Shown here in pieces: positions 48,513 through 58,874 of a stretch of 64,000 bases of DNA (within the stretch, counting starts at the first letter, position 1; each line of letters starts with the position of its first letter). Under the pieces are notes generated by a model, which did not search any database, had not been told where the DNA came from, and saw only the letters and a list, made by a program, of their open reading frames with translations. Source of the stretch: Piscirickettsia litoralis (GTDB taxonomy: Bacteria > Pseudomonadota > Gammaproteobacteria > Piscirickettsiales > Piscirickettsiaceae); the NCBI RefSeq assembly GCF_001720395.1, contig NZ_MDTU01000001.1, positions 1,461,217-1,525,216 on the forward strand, given 5' to 3'. The position numbers and the translations under genes are program-made.

Positions 48513-50178
48513 TTAATTGCGCCGAAGAGAATAAAACGACCAAAATAAAACCCCAGCCCCCACGGCAACAAACGCCCAAGCGTATTGATCTAGCCATTCG
48601 AGCACATGCCGCCAATGAGGCACCTCCAAAAACATACCTCCCAGCAATAACAAGACAAGCCCCGTCACCAAGCCAGCGCTCGAACGTTTGGCATGCTTAA
48701 GCTGCCAAATATGTTCTTCCTTAGACTCTGCCACTCTTTTCAGCTCAATATGTTGCTCACGCTGATCGGCCAACCACTGGTGTGCGAGTGCTGGAAATTC
48801 AGGCAACTGCTCTGACCAGTTTGGAACATTCGCGATCAGCCGTTTAGCAAAGCCTTTCACGCCTACCTGCTCTTTCATCCACTGCTCTAAAAATGGCTTC
48901 GCTGTACTCCATAAATCCAGCTCTGGATAAAGTTGACGGCCCAGCCCTTCGATATTCAGTAAGGTTTTTTGTAAAAGCAATAATTGCGGTTGAACCTGCA
49001 TATCGAATCGTCGTGCCGTTTGAAATAAACGCAATAAAGTCTGCCCAAAGGAAATGTCTTTTAATGGTCGCTCAAAAATCGGCTCACACACCGTGCGAAT
49101 CGCCGACTCAAATTCATCCACTCGTGTTTGCGCAGGCACCCAACCCGACTCAACGTGCAATTCGGCGACACGGCGATAATCACGCTTAAAAAACGCCAGG
49201 AAATTACCAGCCAAATAATGCTGATCGTCTCGACCCAACGTCCCAACAATACCACAGTCTATGGCGATATAGCCCGGGTCCTCAGGCTTGCTGCAATCGA
49301 CAAAAATATTCCCTGGATGCATATCGGCATGAAAAAAACAATCACGAAAAACCTGAGTAAAAAAGACCTCAACACCACGCTCAGCCAATCGCTTTAAGTT
49401 CACTTTGTTGGTCTTTAGTGCCTCAATATCCGCAACCGGCACGCCAAAAATACGTTCCATAACAATGACATTTGAATGAGTATACTCCCAAAAAATCTCC
49501 GGCACTTTTAGGACATGTTCCCCCATTAAAATTGCGTCGTAACTGAGAGGTATTAGCCGCCTCTCGCATCAAGTCCAGCTCATCCATTAAATTCCGTTCA
49601 AGCTCAGCCACAACTTCAACCGGCCGCAAACGCCGACTCGCCAACCAATAACGCTCCAATAAACGTGCAAGCATATACATTAAATCGATATCTTTACGCA
49701 GCACCCGCTTTAAATTAGGCCTGAGAACCTTAACAACGACCTCTTGCCCAGACGGTAAGCGCGCAGCATGAACTTGGGCAATAGAAGCGGAGGCCATCGG
49801 CTCATCGGCGAATTCCGCAAACACCTCTGATAATGGCCGTCGATAACTTTTTTCCAGTATCACTCTCGCTTGCGCAGCAGGAAAAGGCGGCACTTGATCC
49901 TGTAGCCGTGCTAACTCTAAAGCAATGTCATCGGGCAACAAATCCCGACGTGTTGATAAGATCTGGCCAAATTTAATAAAGACTGGCCCTAAAGACTCTA
50001 AACACAGACGCAGACGCTCGGCACGTGTGCGAGTTTCTCTTCTCCAGCTCCAAGGGTTTAAGTACATTAAAAACTGCAATGGCCTTAAAAAGGGAATCGC
50101 TAATACAAGCTCTTCAACACGATAACGTACCAATGCCCAGCCAATTCGCCAAAAACGCATCCAGACACGCAACTTCAT
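48513..50178 (-). pseudogene. ubiB: Ubiquinone biosynthesis kinase-like protein UbiB, frameshifted
   Basis: UbiB is an atypical ATPase of the ABC1/ADCK family required for ubiquinone synthesis. The first frame carries the family signature: KFGQILSTRRDLLP, the Ala-rich loop ASASIAQVHAA and the Lys in VVVKVLRPN. The second frame carries the rest: the metal-binding [10 protein letters not shown] and AIDCGIVG motifs, plus two C-terminal membrane helices. C5 at 49520-49524 (G5 on the coding strand) has one base too many; with four, the frames join as [17 protein letters not shown]. The full length would be about 554 residues, the family norm. Loss of UbiB would be severe, which favours a sequence error. 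Confidence 0.92.
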
Positions 50179-50816
50179 CGCTGATCTCCATCACCCTTCG
50201 TACTCAATAGGTCCAAGCGTATTTTCAGGCGTTCTGCATCAAGACGCAGGGCTTGCAAAGATTCAACCCAATCACTCATTTCCTCATGACTGACCAACAA
50301 GCGCTGCTCATAAAGAACAAACTCAGAGGTGTTTTTCTTAAAACTCTCACCCGCTGAACTCAGCCACTCTCTACTCGCCCGCAAGCTTTGGCCTGCAACA
50401 CCGGCCCAGAGTGGCCCGATATAACGAGAAATCTCGCCTTCCCAGTCAAATTCAAACATAGCCACATAACGCTGAACTTCCTGCAAAGTTGCAACATCAC
50501 CATGTAACTTCACTTGCCTGGACAAAATCACCGTCTGTGGGTCTTCTGCTTTTGCAAGTGCCAACAAACCGGCGATATCACCACTAATCGTAACATCCAC
50601 CGATTGTGATGAATCTGATAACTCTAGTGATAGCAATAAACCATCGGCTAATAGATACACATAAATCGGCCGCTCAAGCTCTTTAATGTCTAAGGCCAGC
50701 ACTCGACCACTTAAGCTCGACCAAGACTCCATCAACCAACGATCGGTTTTTAACGCCCGATTCAGCGCCTTATTTAATAAAGGCAATAAAGGTTTTAATA
50801 GCGCACGATAGACCAT
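50175..50816 (-). CDS. ubiJ: Ubiquinone biosynthesis accessory factor UbiJ (SCP2 domain)
   Basis: UbiJ is a lipid-binding accessory protein of the ubiquinone complex. The 213-residue protein has an N-terminal SCP2 sterol-carrier-like domain (VTISGDIAGLLALAKAED region) and a C-terminal coiled coil (VESLQALRLDAERLKIRLDLL). It lies exactly between ubiE and ubiB, overlapping the ubiE stop by one base and ubiB by 4, the standard ubiE-ubiJ-ubiB operon. Confidence 0.93.
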   Translation of the reverse strand: MVYRALLKPLLPLLNKALNRALKTDRWLMESWSSLSGRVLALDIKELERPIYVYLLADGLLLSLELSDSSQSVDVTISGDIAGLLALAKAEDPQTVILSRQVKLHGDVATLQEVQRYVAMFEFDWEGEISRYIGPLWAGVAGQSLRASREWLSSAGESFKKNTSEFVLYEQRLLVSHEEMSDWVESLQALRLDAERLKIRLDLLSTKGDGDQR

Positions 50817-51559
50817 TAGATTTTACAGCCTTCATGCAAAGCAACAATGCCTGCAGACAGGTTAGTATAACGACAACGCTCAAAACCTGCACCTTCTATC
50901 ATGCCTTTCAAAGTCTCCTGATCCGGATGCATACGAATCGATTCGGCCAGGTATTTATAGCTAGCCGCATCTTTTGCAAACCATTGGCCTAAACGTGGCA
51001 GTACATGAAACGAGTACTGATCATAGAGCTTACTTAATAGTGGATAAGCTGGCTTTGAAAACTCAAGTATCAATAAACGTCCGCCTGGTTTTAAGACGCG
51101 ATACATCGAGCGCAAAGCTGCCTCTTTATCGGTTACATTACGTAAGCCAAAAGCGATAGTAATGCAATCAAAATAGTGATCATCAAAAGGCAGTTCTTCC
51201 GCATTGGCCTGCACATAATCAACATTAAAAACACCACAGTCTTCAAGCTTTGCACGCCCAACAGCGAGCATTGCCTCATTAATATCAGCCAAAACAACAT
51301 GACCGCTCGCACCGACGCGCCCCGCAAAAACACGGGTCAAATCCCCCGTTCCCCCCGCCAAATCCAATACTTTATTACCAATTTTAACGCGGCTAGCCAT
51401 AATAGTGTAACGCTTCCATAACCGGTGCACACCAACCGACATCAGGTCATTCATCAGATCGTACTTAGGGGCAACAGAGCGAAACACCTCTCTGACACGA
51501 CCGACTTTCTCATTAACATCAACAGACTCATAGCCAAAATGTGTTTGCTCTTCTTGCAT
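50816..51559 (-). CDS. ubiE: Ubiquinone/menaquinone C-methyltransferase UbiE
   Basis: UbiE methylates the ring carbon of demethylubiquinone and demethylmenaquinone intermediates with SAM. The 247-residue protein has [17 protein letters not shown], the SAM motif [22 protein letters not shown] and [12 protein letters not shown], all diagnostic. It heads the ubiE-ubiJ-ubiB unit. A DUF971-type gene lies 60 bases upstream on the same strand. Confidence 0.96.
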   Translation of the reverse strand: MQEEQTHFGYESVDVNEKVGRVREVFRSVAPKYDLMNDLMSVGVHRLWKRYTIMASRVKIGNKVLDLAGGTGDLTRVFAGRVGASGHVVLADINEAMLAVGRAKLEDCGVFNVDYVQANAEELPFDDHYFDCITIAFGLRNVTDKEAALRSMYRVLKPGGRLLILEFSKPAYPLLSKLYDQYSFHVLPRLGQWFAKDAASYKYLAESIRMHPDQETLKGMIEGAGFERCRYTNLSAGIVALHEGCKI

Positions 51560-51618
51560 GTTGCTGCCCTCTTTAAATTAGCTTAAATTTTTTAAATAAT
51601 TACTATGTCTTGCAACTT

Positions 51619-51882
51619 TTATTCTTGTTGATTTAGGCTTAACGGATAAAGCTGTTGCCAATCAATCACAGCTATCAAGCCATCATTAAACGACAAGGTC
51701 AAGCCCTCTAATTCATCACAACTTAATGCATCAATGGCGATGCTATCTGCAGGAATCTGATGAGCCGCTAGTGAATATAGCGTTTTGGAGGAAAATAAAG
51801 CAGGTTCTTGTCCTTCAAAACGCACTTTTAATGTTTTTTCTCTGCGATGCCAACGAACCGTATCAATCACACAAGCACTCAT
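51619..51882 (-). CDS. DUF971-family protein (gamma-butyrobetaine hydroxylase N-terminal-like)
   Basis: The 87-residue protein resembles the small DUF971 proteins, related to the N-terminal domain of gamma-butyrobetaine hydroxylase, that are often encoded next to hslVU in gammaproteobacteria. Visible features are IDTVRWHRREKTLKVRFEGQ and a C-terminal GLIAVIDWQQLYPLS. I choose the ATG at 51882 (MSACVIDT); in-frame codons extend to 51921 through the hslU terminator, which is unlikely. Function is unknown; a role in iron-sulfur or radical chemistry is only speculation. Confidence 0.7.
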   Translation of the reverse strand: MSACVIDTVRWHRREKTLKVRFEGQEPALFSSKTLYSLAAHQIPADSIAIDALSCDELEGLTLSFNDGLIAVIDWQQLYPLSLNQQE

Positions 51883-51910
51883 AAATTCATCTTTTTCTCT
51901 ACAAATAAAA

Positions 51911-51930
51911 AACGGTGCCACAGCACCGTT
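51911..51930 (-). terminator. Rho-independent terminator of hslVU
   Basis: AACGGTGC and GCACCGTT form an 8-bp stem with a 4-base loop, followed on the minus strand by TTTTTATTTGT. It lies 27 bases after the hslU stop and separates hslVU from the DUF971-ubiEJB unit. Confidence 0.85.
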
Positions 51931-51956
51931 CTTAGACCTGCTTATTAGCCGCTATT

Positions 51957-53321
51957 TTACAGGATATAACGACTCAAGTCTTCATTATGTGTTAGCTCAG
52001 AAAGCGCATCAACCACATAACCTTCATCGATCTTCAGTGTCTCGCCTTGGCAATCTGAGGCACGGTATGAAATATCATCCAATAAACGCTCAAGCACCGT
52101 ATGCAAGCGACGTGCGCCAATATTTTCCATCTGCTCATTGGCTTGAAAGGCAATCTCAGCAATTTTCTTCACACCTGCATCAGTAAAGTCTAAGGTCACG
52201 CCTTCTGTTGTCATTAAGGCTTTATATTGCTTAACTAAAGAGGCATCCGGCTCAGTTAAAATGCTGACGAAATCCTCAGGCGTTAATGAATCAAGCTCAA
52301 CGCGGATTGGAAAACGACCTTGTAACTCTGGAATCAAGTCCGATGGTTTTGCCAGGTGGAAAGCACCTGAGGCCACAAATAAGATATGATCGGTTTTGAT
52401 CATGCCATATTTCGTTGAAACCGTAGAGCCTTCAACCAAAGGCAGTAAATCACGCTGCACACCTTCACGTGAGACATCGCCACCACTGCCGCCACCGGCA
52501 TCAGAGCGCTTGGTGATCTTATCGATTTCATCAATAAAGACGATACCGTTTTGCTCAACACTTTCTACCGCTTGCAGCTTAATCTCTTCTTCATTAACCA
52601 GCTTCGCCGCTTCTTCTTCACGCAAGCGTTTTAGAGCGTCGGCCACTTTCATCTTACGTTCTTTTTTATTGCCAGAGCCTCCCATATTTTGGAACATACT
52701 CTGCAATTGATTGGTCATCTCTTCCATACCTGGAGGCGCCATGATTTCAACGCCCACCGGCGCGCTCGTCACCTCGATGCTGATTTCTTTATCATCAAGT
52801 TGACCTTCACGCAGTTTTTTACGAAAGACCTGACGTGCGGCTGAATCATCATGGTTAGTCGGTTCTGGTTCGTTGGCAAAACCGGTCTTAGATCCAGCTC
52901 CACGCGCTGGTGGCAGCAATACATCTAACACACGTTCTTCTGCCGCAGACTCTGCGCGGTCTTTAACTTTTTCCATGGCATCTTCACGTGTTTGCTTGAT
53001 CGCCATTTCCATCAGGTCACGAATAATCGATTCAACATCACGGCCGACATAACCGACTTCAGTAAACTTAGTCGCTTCAACTTTGATAAACGGTGCCTTG
53101 GCCAAACGCGCTAAACGGCGAGCGATTTCTGTTTTACCCACCCCCGTCGGTCCGATCATCAAAATATTTTTCGGTGTAACCTCAACACGCATCGCTTCAT
53201 CCAGCTGCATACGACGCCAGCGGTTACGCATGGCAATGGCAACAGCACGCTTAGCATCCGCTTGGCCAATAATATGTTTATCAAGTTCATGAACAATTTC
53301 TTTGGGTGTCATTGTTGACAT
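51957..53321 (-). CDS. hslU: ATP-dependent protease ATPase subunit HslU
   Basis: HslU is the AAA+ unfoldase that feeds proteins into the HslV chamber. The 454-residue protein has [15 protein letters not shown], Walker [16 protein letters not shown], the pore loop region with [16 protein letters not shown], Walker B FIDEIDKI and the C-terminal SRYIL that docks into HslV. It follows hslV by 10 bases and ends at a strong terminator. Confidence 0.98.
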   Translation of the reverse strand: MSTMTPKEIVHELDKHIIGQADAKRAVAIAMRNRWRRMQLDEAMRVEVTPKNILMIGPTGVGKTEIARRLARLAKAPFIKVEATKFTEVGYVGRDVESIIRDLMEMAIKQTREDAMEKVKDRAESAAEERVLDVLLPPARGAGSKTGFANEPEPTNHDDSAARQVFRKKLREGQLDDKEISIEVTSAPVGVEIMAPPGMEEMTNQLQSMFQNMGGSGNKKERKMKVADALKRLREEEAAKLVNEEEIKLQAVESVEQNGIVFIDEIDKITKRSDAGGGSGGDVSREGVQRDLLPLVEGSTVSTKYGMIKTDHILFVASGAFHLAKPSDLIPELQGRFPIRVELDSLTPEDFVSILTEPDASLVKQYKALMTTEGVTLDFTDAGVKKIAEIAFQANEQMENIGARRLHTVLERLLDDISYRASDCQGETLKIDEGYVVDALSELTHNEDLSRYIL

Positions 53322-53331
53322 AAGGCCTACC

Positions 53332-53883
53332 TCACTCGGCTGTATTATCTAATTCTTCAATGGTTAAATTCTGATTGGTATAAATACAGATCTCACCGGC
53401 GATATTTAAACTTTTTTCAACAATGTCACGTGCACCTAAATCGGTATTGTCAAGCAGCGCACGCGCACTGGCACGTGCATAAGAAGAACCAGAACCAATC
53501 GACGTCATACCATTTTCAGGCTCTAATACATCACCGTTTCCTGAAATAGTTAAGGTTGTTGTTTTATCAGCAACAATCATCATTGCTTCCAAACGGCGCA
53601 ACATACGATCTGTACGCCAGTCTTTGGCCAAGTCAACCGCAGCACGAACAAGATGACCGTGATGGATTTCAAGCTTGCCTTCAAAGCGCTCTAGCAAAGT
53701 AAAGGCATCCGCTGTTGAACCAGCAAAACCAGCAATGACTTTGTCTTGATAAAGGCGACGCACTTTACAAATGTTTGATTTCGCAACCGTATCGCCAAGC
53801 GTGGCTTGACCATCACCACCCATTACTACTTTATCACCACGGCGCACACATAAAATGGTCGTGCCCTTATACTGTTCAGTCAC
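53332..53883 (-). CDS. hslV: ATP-dependent protease peptidase subunit HslV
   Basis: HslV is the proteasome-like peptidase of the HslUV complex. The catalytic Thr is in [10 protein letters not shown]; seven residues (MTEQYKG) precede it and would be removed, whereas E. coli HslV has only Met. Further motifs are [25 protein letters not shown] and [12 protein letters not shown]. The 183-residue length is normal for the propeptide form. It lies between the ftsN-like SPOR gene and hslU. Confidence 0.97.
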   Translation of the reverse strand: MTEQYKGTTILCVRRGDKVVMGGDGQATLGDTVAKSNICKVRRLYQDKVIAGFAGSTADAFTLLERFEGKLEIHHGHLVRAAVDLAKDWRTDRMLRRLEAMMIVADKTTTLTISGNGDVLEPENGMTSIGSGSSYARASARALLDNTDLGARDIVEKSLNIAGEICIYTNQNLTIEELDNTAE

Positions 53884-53926
53884 TTAGACTACCTCGTTTA
53901 TCGAAATTGATAGATTACAATCAGTT

Positions 53927-54986
53927 TTAGCTATTTTGTTTTAGCTTGAGCAAACCGGGCTGTATGCTGGCATCTTGCAACACTCGACGCACCTTTTCTG
54001 CGTCTCTCTTGCTTGCAAAAGGTCCGAGCATCACGCGATTCCACTGCTGGCCTGACTGAAGCTTTACTGTAGATAGATAGGGATGGAGCTTAAGCTTTTC
54101 AAGACGCTGCATTAATTGAGTGGCATCTTTACTGTTTCTAAACGAGGCGATTTGAAGAACATACTGATTCTTCTGACTGTTTCCAGATGCTGCGGCCTTA
54201 GGATCGGCGACATCTTGTTTTGGCGGACTCCAGACTTCTTGCTTCGGCAAAATAGTATAAAATTCAAACTTAGGAACCACAGCTTTAGCTTTCACAGCTT
54301 GCTCTTTGTCTTGAGAATCCGTTGTTATCGTCTTCTCAGCTGAACTTGCGGCGACTTGAGCTTGTGCCTTAGCATCCGAATTAGGATCACCTTGACTTTG
54401 GGTCGATTTCTCAGACTTTACCGGCACAGATTGCAAGTTTACACTCACTTCCTGGTGATTACTCTCTGCGACAACTGACTGTGCTTTATTAGCCGTATTA
54501 TTTAAAGCTGAAGTTGCTGCATCGGGCTTTAAAAAGTAAAAATAACTAAAACCGCCGAGCAAACAACCTGCAAGCACTCCGCAAATGATCCAGCCTAAAG
54601 TTGATAAGCCTTTTGCCTGCTCAGCAGAAGAAGAAGGGGTCGCGTGTGCTTTTTGCTTAATTCGCTTGGGTTTTACCTGAGTCTTCGGTTCAGCTTGTTT
54701 TGCTTTAATTTTATTAATCTTATTTTTGTTATTGGTAAATTCCGGGTGCAAACGAGATGACTTGCGACTTGCGATAATCTTATTCTTACGTTTTAGCGGC
54801 GTTCGTTTTTTGTCAGTATACTGCTCAAGTTCGGCGCGATGCCGTGCCTGGCGCTCTCTTTGCAGCTCTTCGCGCGTTTTTTTCTTTTTGACGCACAGCC
54901 TGATCGAGACGACGCCGACGTTCTGCTTGCTCACGGCGTCGCTCTTCTAAATAGCTTTGGCTGTTCTTTCGACGATCTTTTGCCAT
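53927..54986 (-). pseudogene. ftsN: FtsN-like SPOR-domain cell division protein, frameshifted near the 5' end
   Basis: The product has a basic cytoplasmic tail, one membrane helix (LGWIICGVLAGCLLGGFSYF), a long Gln/Ser/Lys-rich periplasmic linker and a C-terminal SPOR domain (YVLQIASFRNSKDATQ to GPFASKRDAEKVRR), the FtsN layout. The true start at 54986 (MAKDRRKNSQSYLEERR) lies one base after the argS stop. T7 at 54877-54883 (A7 on the coding strand) has one base too many; with six, the frames join as RQKEKTREELQRERQ. A GTG at 54934 could restart translation and still give the membrane helix and SPOR domain. The position between argS and hslV matches other gammaproteobacteria. Confidence 0.82.
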
Positions 54987-54987
54987 C

Positions 54988-56739
54988 TCACATTGCTTGA
55001 GGTGCAGAGATACCTAACAACTCGAGTCCGTTAGCTAATACTTGCTTTACGGCAAGCACTAAACAAAGTCGAGCCTGACAAAGCACTGCATCTTCGACTA
55101 AAAATTGATGTGCGTTGTAATAAGTATGAAGCCCATTCGCCAAATCTCGCAAGTAATTTGCAAGCACATGTGGTTCATGATTCAGCGCCGCATTTTGCAA
55201 AAGCTCAGGGTACATGGCTAAACGTTTTAATAAATCAATCTCTTGAGTTTCAACCAAGCGCTCTAACGACGCTAAGCCCAGCTCAGTATTTAACTCAACA
55301 TTTTTATCAGCCATCTGACGCAACACACTACAAATCCGCGCATGCGCATATTGAATATAATACACCGGGTTGTCATTTGATTTAGACTTCGCCAAATCTA
55401 AATCAAAGTCCAGTGGCTGCTCAAACTTGCGCATTACATAGAAAAAGCGCGCCGCATCATTACCGACTTCATCGCGCAACTCACGCAAAGTCACAAAAGA
55501 GCCGCTCCGTGTCGACATTTGCACCTGTTCGCCGCCGCGATACAGGCTGACAAACTGGCCCAACAACACATGATAATCATCAGGCTTAGCACCGAGTGCC
55601 TGCATCGCCGCTCGCATCCTGGCAACATAGCCGTGATGGTCGGCACCGAATAAATCAATCACCAAGTTATGACCGCGATCAAGCTTGTCCATATGATAAG
55701 CAATATCAGGGGTAAAATAAGTCTGCTGGCCATTATTGCGTACTAAAACGCGATCCTTGTCATCAGCAAACTCGGTGGATTTAAACCAAATCGCCCCTTC
55801 TTTCTCATAGGTATAACCACCTTCTTTTAATCGATTCAGTGCTTTTTCAACCGCACCATCATCCACCAAACTTTTTTCAGAGAACCAACAATCAAAATTA
55901 ACACCAAACTCAGCAAGATCTTCTTTAATATCACCGAGCACACTCTCTAAAGCCGCCTTAAAGACCCATTTATAATCATCACCGAGTCGAGCTTTTGCTT
56001 GCTGAATAAGCCCATCAATATGCTGCTCTTTGTTTTCTTCACTATTTTCACAAACAACGTCATAAATATCAGCAATATTGCGCATAAATAAATTTTGATG
56101 ATCACTATGCAACTGTTTAGCGATGTCAAAAATATAGTCACCACGATAGCCATTTAACGGAAATTCGAATTTTTCACCGCCTAACTCTAAATAGCGCAAC
56201 CAAGTGGATGTGGCCAAAATATCCATCTGGCGACCACCGTCATTGACATAATATTCGCGATGAACCTTCGCCCCCACCGCTTCAAGCAGATTACCAACAA
56301 CCGCACCCATTGCCGCCCAGCGCCCGTGGCCAACATGCAAAGGCCCCGTTGGATTGGCCGAGACAAACTCTAAAATCACTTTCTTATCAGCCATCGCCTC
56401 ACTGCGACCATAGGCTTCTTTTTGAGCGAATATTTGGGTGACCACATCACTTTGTGCCTTGGCATTTAAAAAGAAATTAATAAACCCGGGGCCCGCGATT
56501 TCTACTTTGCTCACATGCTCTGAGGCAGGCAAGCTTGCGACAATCTTTTCAGCCAATTGGCGTGGCGCACACCCGGCAACACGGGCGAGCATTAATGCAA
56601 CATTGGTCGCCCAATCTCCATGGCTCTTATCTTTAGTACGATCAATATGCAACTGAACGGATAAATCTTCTGGAAGGACATCTTTGGCTTGCAGCGCTTT
56701 CACCGCCTCGCCCACTAAATGGCTAATATGCTGTTTCAT
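54988..56739 (-). CDS. argS: Arginyl-tRNA synthetase
   Basis: ArgS charges tRNA-Arg. The 583-residue class I synthetase has the N-terminal Add1 domain, the HIGH motif H135-V-G-H138 in NPTGPLHVGHGR, and the C-terminal DALR anticodon-binding domain. The second motif is the degenerate MSTRSGSFVTL, usual for the KMSKS-poor ArgS group. The frame is intact and one base separates it from the ftsN-like gene. Confidence 0.97.
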   Translation of the reverse strand: MKQHISHLVGEAVKALQAKDVLPEDLSVQLHIDRTKDKSHGDWATNVALMLARVAGCAPRQLAEKIVASLPASEHVSKVEIAGPGFINFFLNAKAQSDVVTQIFAQKEAYGRSEAMADKKVILEFVSANPTGPLHVGHGRWAAMGAVVGNLLEAVGAKVHREYYVNDGGRQMDILATSTWLRYLELGGEKFEFPLNGYRGDYIFDIAKQLHSDHQNLFMRNIADIYDVVCENSEENKEQHIDGLIQQAKARLGDDYKWVFKAALESVLGDIKEDLAEFGVNFDCWFSEKSLVDDGAVEKALNRLKEGGYTYEKEGAIWFKSTEFADDKDRVLVRNNGQQTYFTPDIAYHMDKLDRGHNLVIDLFGADHHGYVARMRAAMQALGAKPDDYHVLLGQFVSLYRGGEQVQMSTRSGSFVTLRELRDEVGNDAARFFYVMRKFEQPLDFDLDLAKSKSNDNPVYYIQYAHARICSVLRQMADKNVELNTELGLASLERLVETQEIDLLKRLAMYPELLQNAALNHEPHVLANYLRDLANGLHTYYNAHQFLVEDAVLCQARLCLVLAVKQVLANGLELLGISAPQAM

Positions 56740-56852
56740 GAATTCTGTTTAACTCTAATTAAAAAAGTTGCAAACTTAAACGACTAAAAACACCTTATTC
56801 TAACGACATCAATGACTAGAGAACAAGAGGGTTTTATTAATAAAAGAATGTG

Positions 56853-57443
56853 TTAGTGCGATTCAAACCAAGCATCAAGCACATCACGCGCCTGATCCAC
56901 ACCTGTTTTTTTCAAAGAAGAAAATAACTGTACAGATATATCTTCATGATCTGAAAGCTTTTTTTTCACAGATAACAAAGTTTGACTGGCCGCACCGCGC
57001 TTCAATTTATCTGATTTAGTCAGTAAAATATGCATAGGTAACCCCGAGGAAACCGCCCAGGAAATCATCATTTCGTCATAAGGCTTAAACGGGTGACGAA
57101 TGTCCATCATCAAGACGATCCCCTTTAAACACTCACGAACTTCGAGATAACGCGATAAGGTTTCTTGCCATTTTTGCTTCATCGCAATGGGTACTTTAGC
57201 AAAACCATAGCCAGGAAGGTCCACTAAACGACAGTGTTCATTGACAGTAAAAAGATTAATCAGCTGAGTACGCCCCGGCGTGTTACTGGTGCGCGCAAGC
57301 TTACTCAATCCAGTAATTACATTGATTGCGCTTGATTTACCTGCATTAGACCGGCCCGCAAAGGCGATCTCTACCCCAGTATCTTCAGGAAGCTGCTCAA
57401 GTTTCGCAGCCCCTAATAAATAGTGCGTTGATTGATAATTCAT
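56853..57443 (-). CDS. engB: Ribosome biogenesis GTPase EngB/YihA
   Basis: EngB is an essential GTPase needed for 50S assembly and division. The 196-residue protein has G1 [15 protein letters not shown]2 in [10 protein letters not shown]3 [10 protein letters not shown] and G4 LTKSDKL. Length and motifs are standard. It stands alone, with about 115 bases before argS downstream and 87 before dksA upstream. Confidence 0.97.
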   Translation of the reverse strand: MNYQSTHYLLGAAKLEQLPEDTGVEIAFAGRSNAGKSSAINVITGLSKLARTSNTPGRTQLINLFTVNEHCRLVDLPGYGFAKVPIAMKQKWQETLSRYLEVRECLKGIVLMMDIRHPFKPYDEMMISWAVSSGLPMHILLTKSDKLKRGAASQTLLSVKKKLSDHEDISVQLFSSLKKTGVDQARDVLDAWFESH

Positions 57444-57529
57444 GGAACACCGTACTCATGATTGACAAATGCGCCAGTCTAACACAATCATTTTTCTTTG
57501 CCGAGAGGCCCGAAAACAATCCGCCAGGT

Positions 57530-57949
57530 TTAAACGTCCCTAACATCCTTATGCAGGCTTTTGCGACGCTCTTTTGATTCTTGTGCTTCTACAGAAAGAC
57601 TGCTCGTCGGCCGATAAAGCAAGCGCTGCACGCCAATCGCTTCATCCGTTTCCTCACAAAAACCATAGCTCTTATCTTCGATTCTGGCTTCTGCACGCTG
57701 TATGTGATTAAAGTAATTCGTTTTACGACTAACAATCCGCAACTGCAATTGGCGCTGCTCTTCGGCCGCAGCGGCATCAGCTTCATCAGCAGGATTATTT
57801 TCCAGCTCGGTTAAAGCAGCTTTAGCCACTTCAATCTCTTCGAATGTTTTTTCTTTCTCTTCTTCTAATAGATGAGCGAAAAACTCGAGCTGTTGATCGT
57901 TCATATAGTCAGATGCTGGCATTTTTAACAGCTCTTCTTTTGTAATCAC
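57530..57949 (-). CDS. dksA: DksA-family transcription factor lacking a full zinc site
   Basis: DksA binds the RNA polymerase secondary channel and, with ppGpp, tunes rRNA and amino-acid promoters. The protein begins near YMNDQQLEFF, has the coiled coil, and ends with the globular domain SYGFCEETDEAIGVQRLL. Of the four zinc-site cysteines only the first remains; the others are Thr, Ser (LSVEAQ) and Ala. I choose the GTG at 57949, four bases after AAGGAGAGG, giving 139 residues; in-frame codons reach 58018 but would put the strong ribosome-binding site inside the gene. Confidence 0.88.
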   Translation of the reverse strand: MITKEELLKMPASDYMNDQQLEFFAHLLEEEKEKTFEEIEVAKAALTELENNPADEADAAAAEEQRQLQLRIVSRKTNYFNHIQRAEARIEDKSYGFCEETDEAIGVQRLLYRPTSSLSVEAQESKERRKSLHKDVRDV

Positions 57950-58090
57950 GACGCCTCTCCTTCTATCGTGTTGCAAGTTATCGTTCTTAGCACACCAATA
58001 GTAATCACTCTTAGCCACTAGTGCAATTCTTTCCTGATTGCGTTACTCTAACCTGCGCTAGCAAATACTCTTAAACAATAGCATTAGACC

Positions 58091-58705
58091 ATGAAAATGA
58101 GAACTTATCACAGCCACATTTTAAAAATTCCTGAACAAGAACAGGCTTGGCGCCGCCTTAGACAGCCTGATATGGCACTGGATATTGAAATCGGTTGCGG
58201 TGTGGGCATGCACCCACTGATGTATGCAAAAAGCCACCCTGAACGCTTTTTAATCGCCATCGAGAAAACACGGGAAAAGTTTGGAAAGTTTTCAAACAAA
58301 AACAATACATTCGGCCCCTATCAGAACTTATTACCCATTCATGGCAATACCACCTACTGGCTACCACAGCACATCGGCCCTGAAGAGGTTGACCAATACT
58401 TTATCCTCTACCCCTGTCCTTACCCCAAAGCCGCCCAAGCCAATAAGCGCTGGTTCAACATGCCTTTTATGGCCTATTTAATCGACACACTTAAACCCGG
58501 CGGCAAGATCACTATGGCGACCAATGAGAAGTTTTATTTCGATGAAGCCTTTGAACAGGCTAAAAACACCTGGAAACTAGCAATACTCAGTGCAGAAACC
58601 CTCGCTCAAAACTTCCCCGCCCGCACTCATTTTGAGAAAAAATACTTAGAGCGTGGTGAAAGCTGTTATCAGCTCGTCATCCAAAAGCAAGCGCTGAAAG
58701 CCTAA
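58091..58705 (+). CDS. TrmB-like tRNA (guanine-N7) methyltransferase family protein
   Basis: The 204-residue protein has a TrmB-type Rossmann fold with IEIGCGVGMHPLMYA and FLIAIEKTREKFGKF. The catalytic-region motif normally written as FPDPW..KRH is replaced by YPCPYPKAAQANKRW. The sequence is therefore a divergent TrmB relative: it may be the housekeeping enzyme of this group or a paralogue with another target. It is divergent from dksA. trpS begins 170 bases downstream on the same strand. Confidence 0.75.
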   Translation: MKMRTYHSHILKIPEQEQAWRRLRQPDMALDIEIGCGVGMHPLMYAKSHPERFLIAIEKTREKFGKFSNKNNTFGPYQNLLPIHGNTTYWLPQHIGPEEVDQYFILYPCPYPKAAQANKRWFNMPFMAYLIDTLKPGGKITMATNEKFYFDEAFEQAKNTWKLAILSAETLAQNFPARTHFEKKYLERGESCYQLVIQKQALKA

Positions 58706-58828
58706 AGGCCGCTAGCGCTTGAAACCTCCTGTTTTATAGTAAAAATGATCACCCAATTCAAATCAAACAACAGTGTCTAGCCTCACTTAAACTTGCCTGT
58801 AGCCAAGCATTTTGTTTAATAAAAATTC

Positions 58829-58837
58829 TGTTACAAT
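58829..58837 (+). promoter_or_regulatory. Extended -10 promoter candidate for trpS
   Basis: TGTTACAAT holds TACAAT with the upstream TG of an extended -10, 38 bases before the trpS start. A TTGTTT at 58812 is too close (14 bases) for a normal -35. Confidence 0.45.
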
Positions 58838-58874
58838 GGCTTTTGCAGTTGGATTCGAGTGAATGAGGTTTTAA

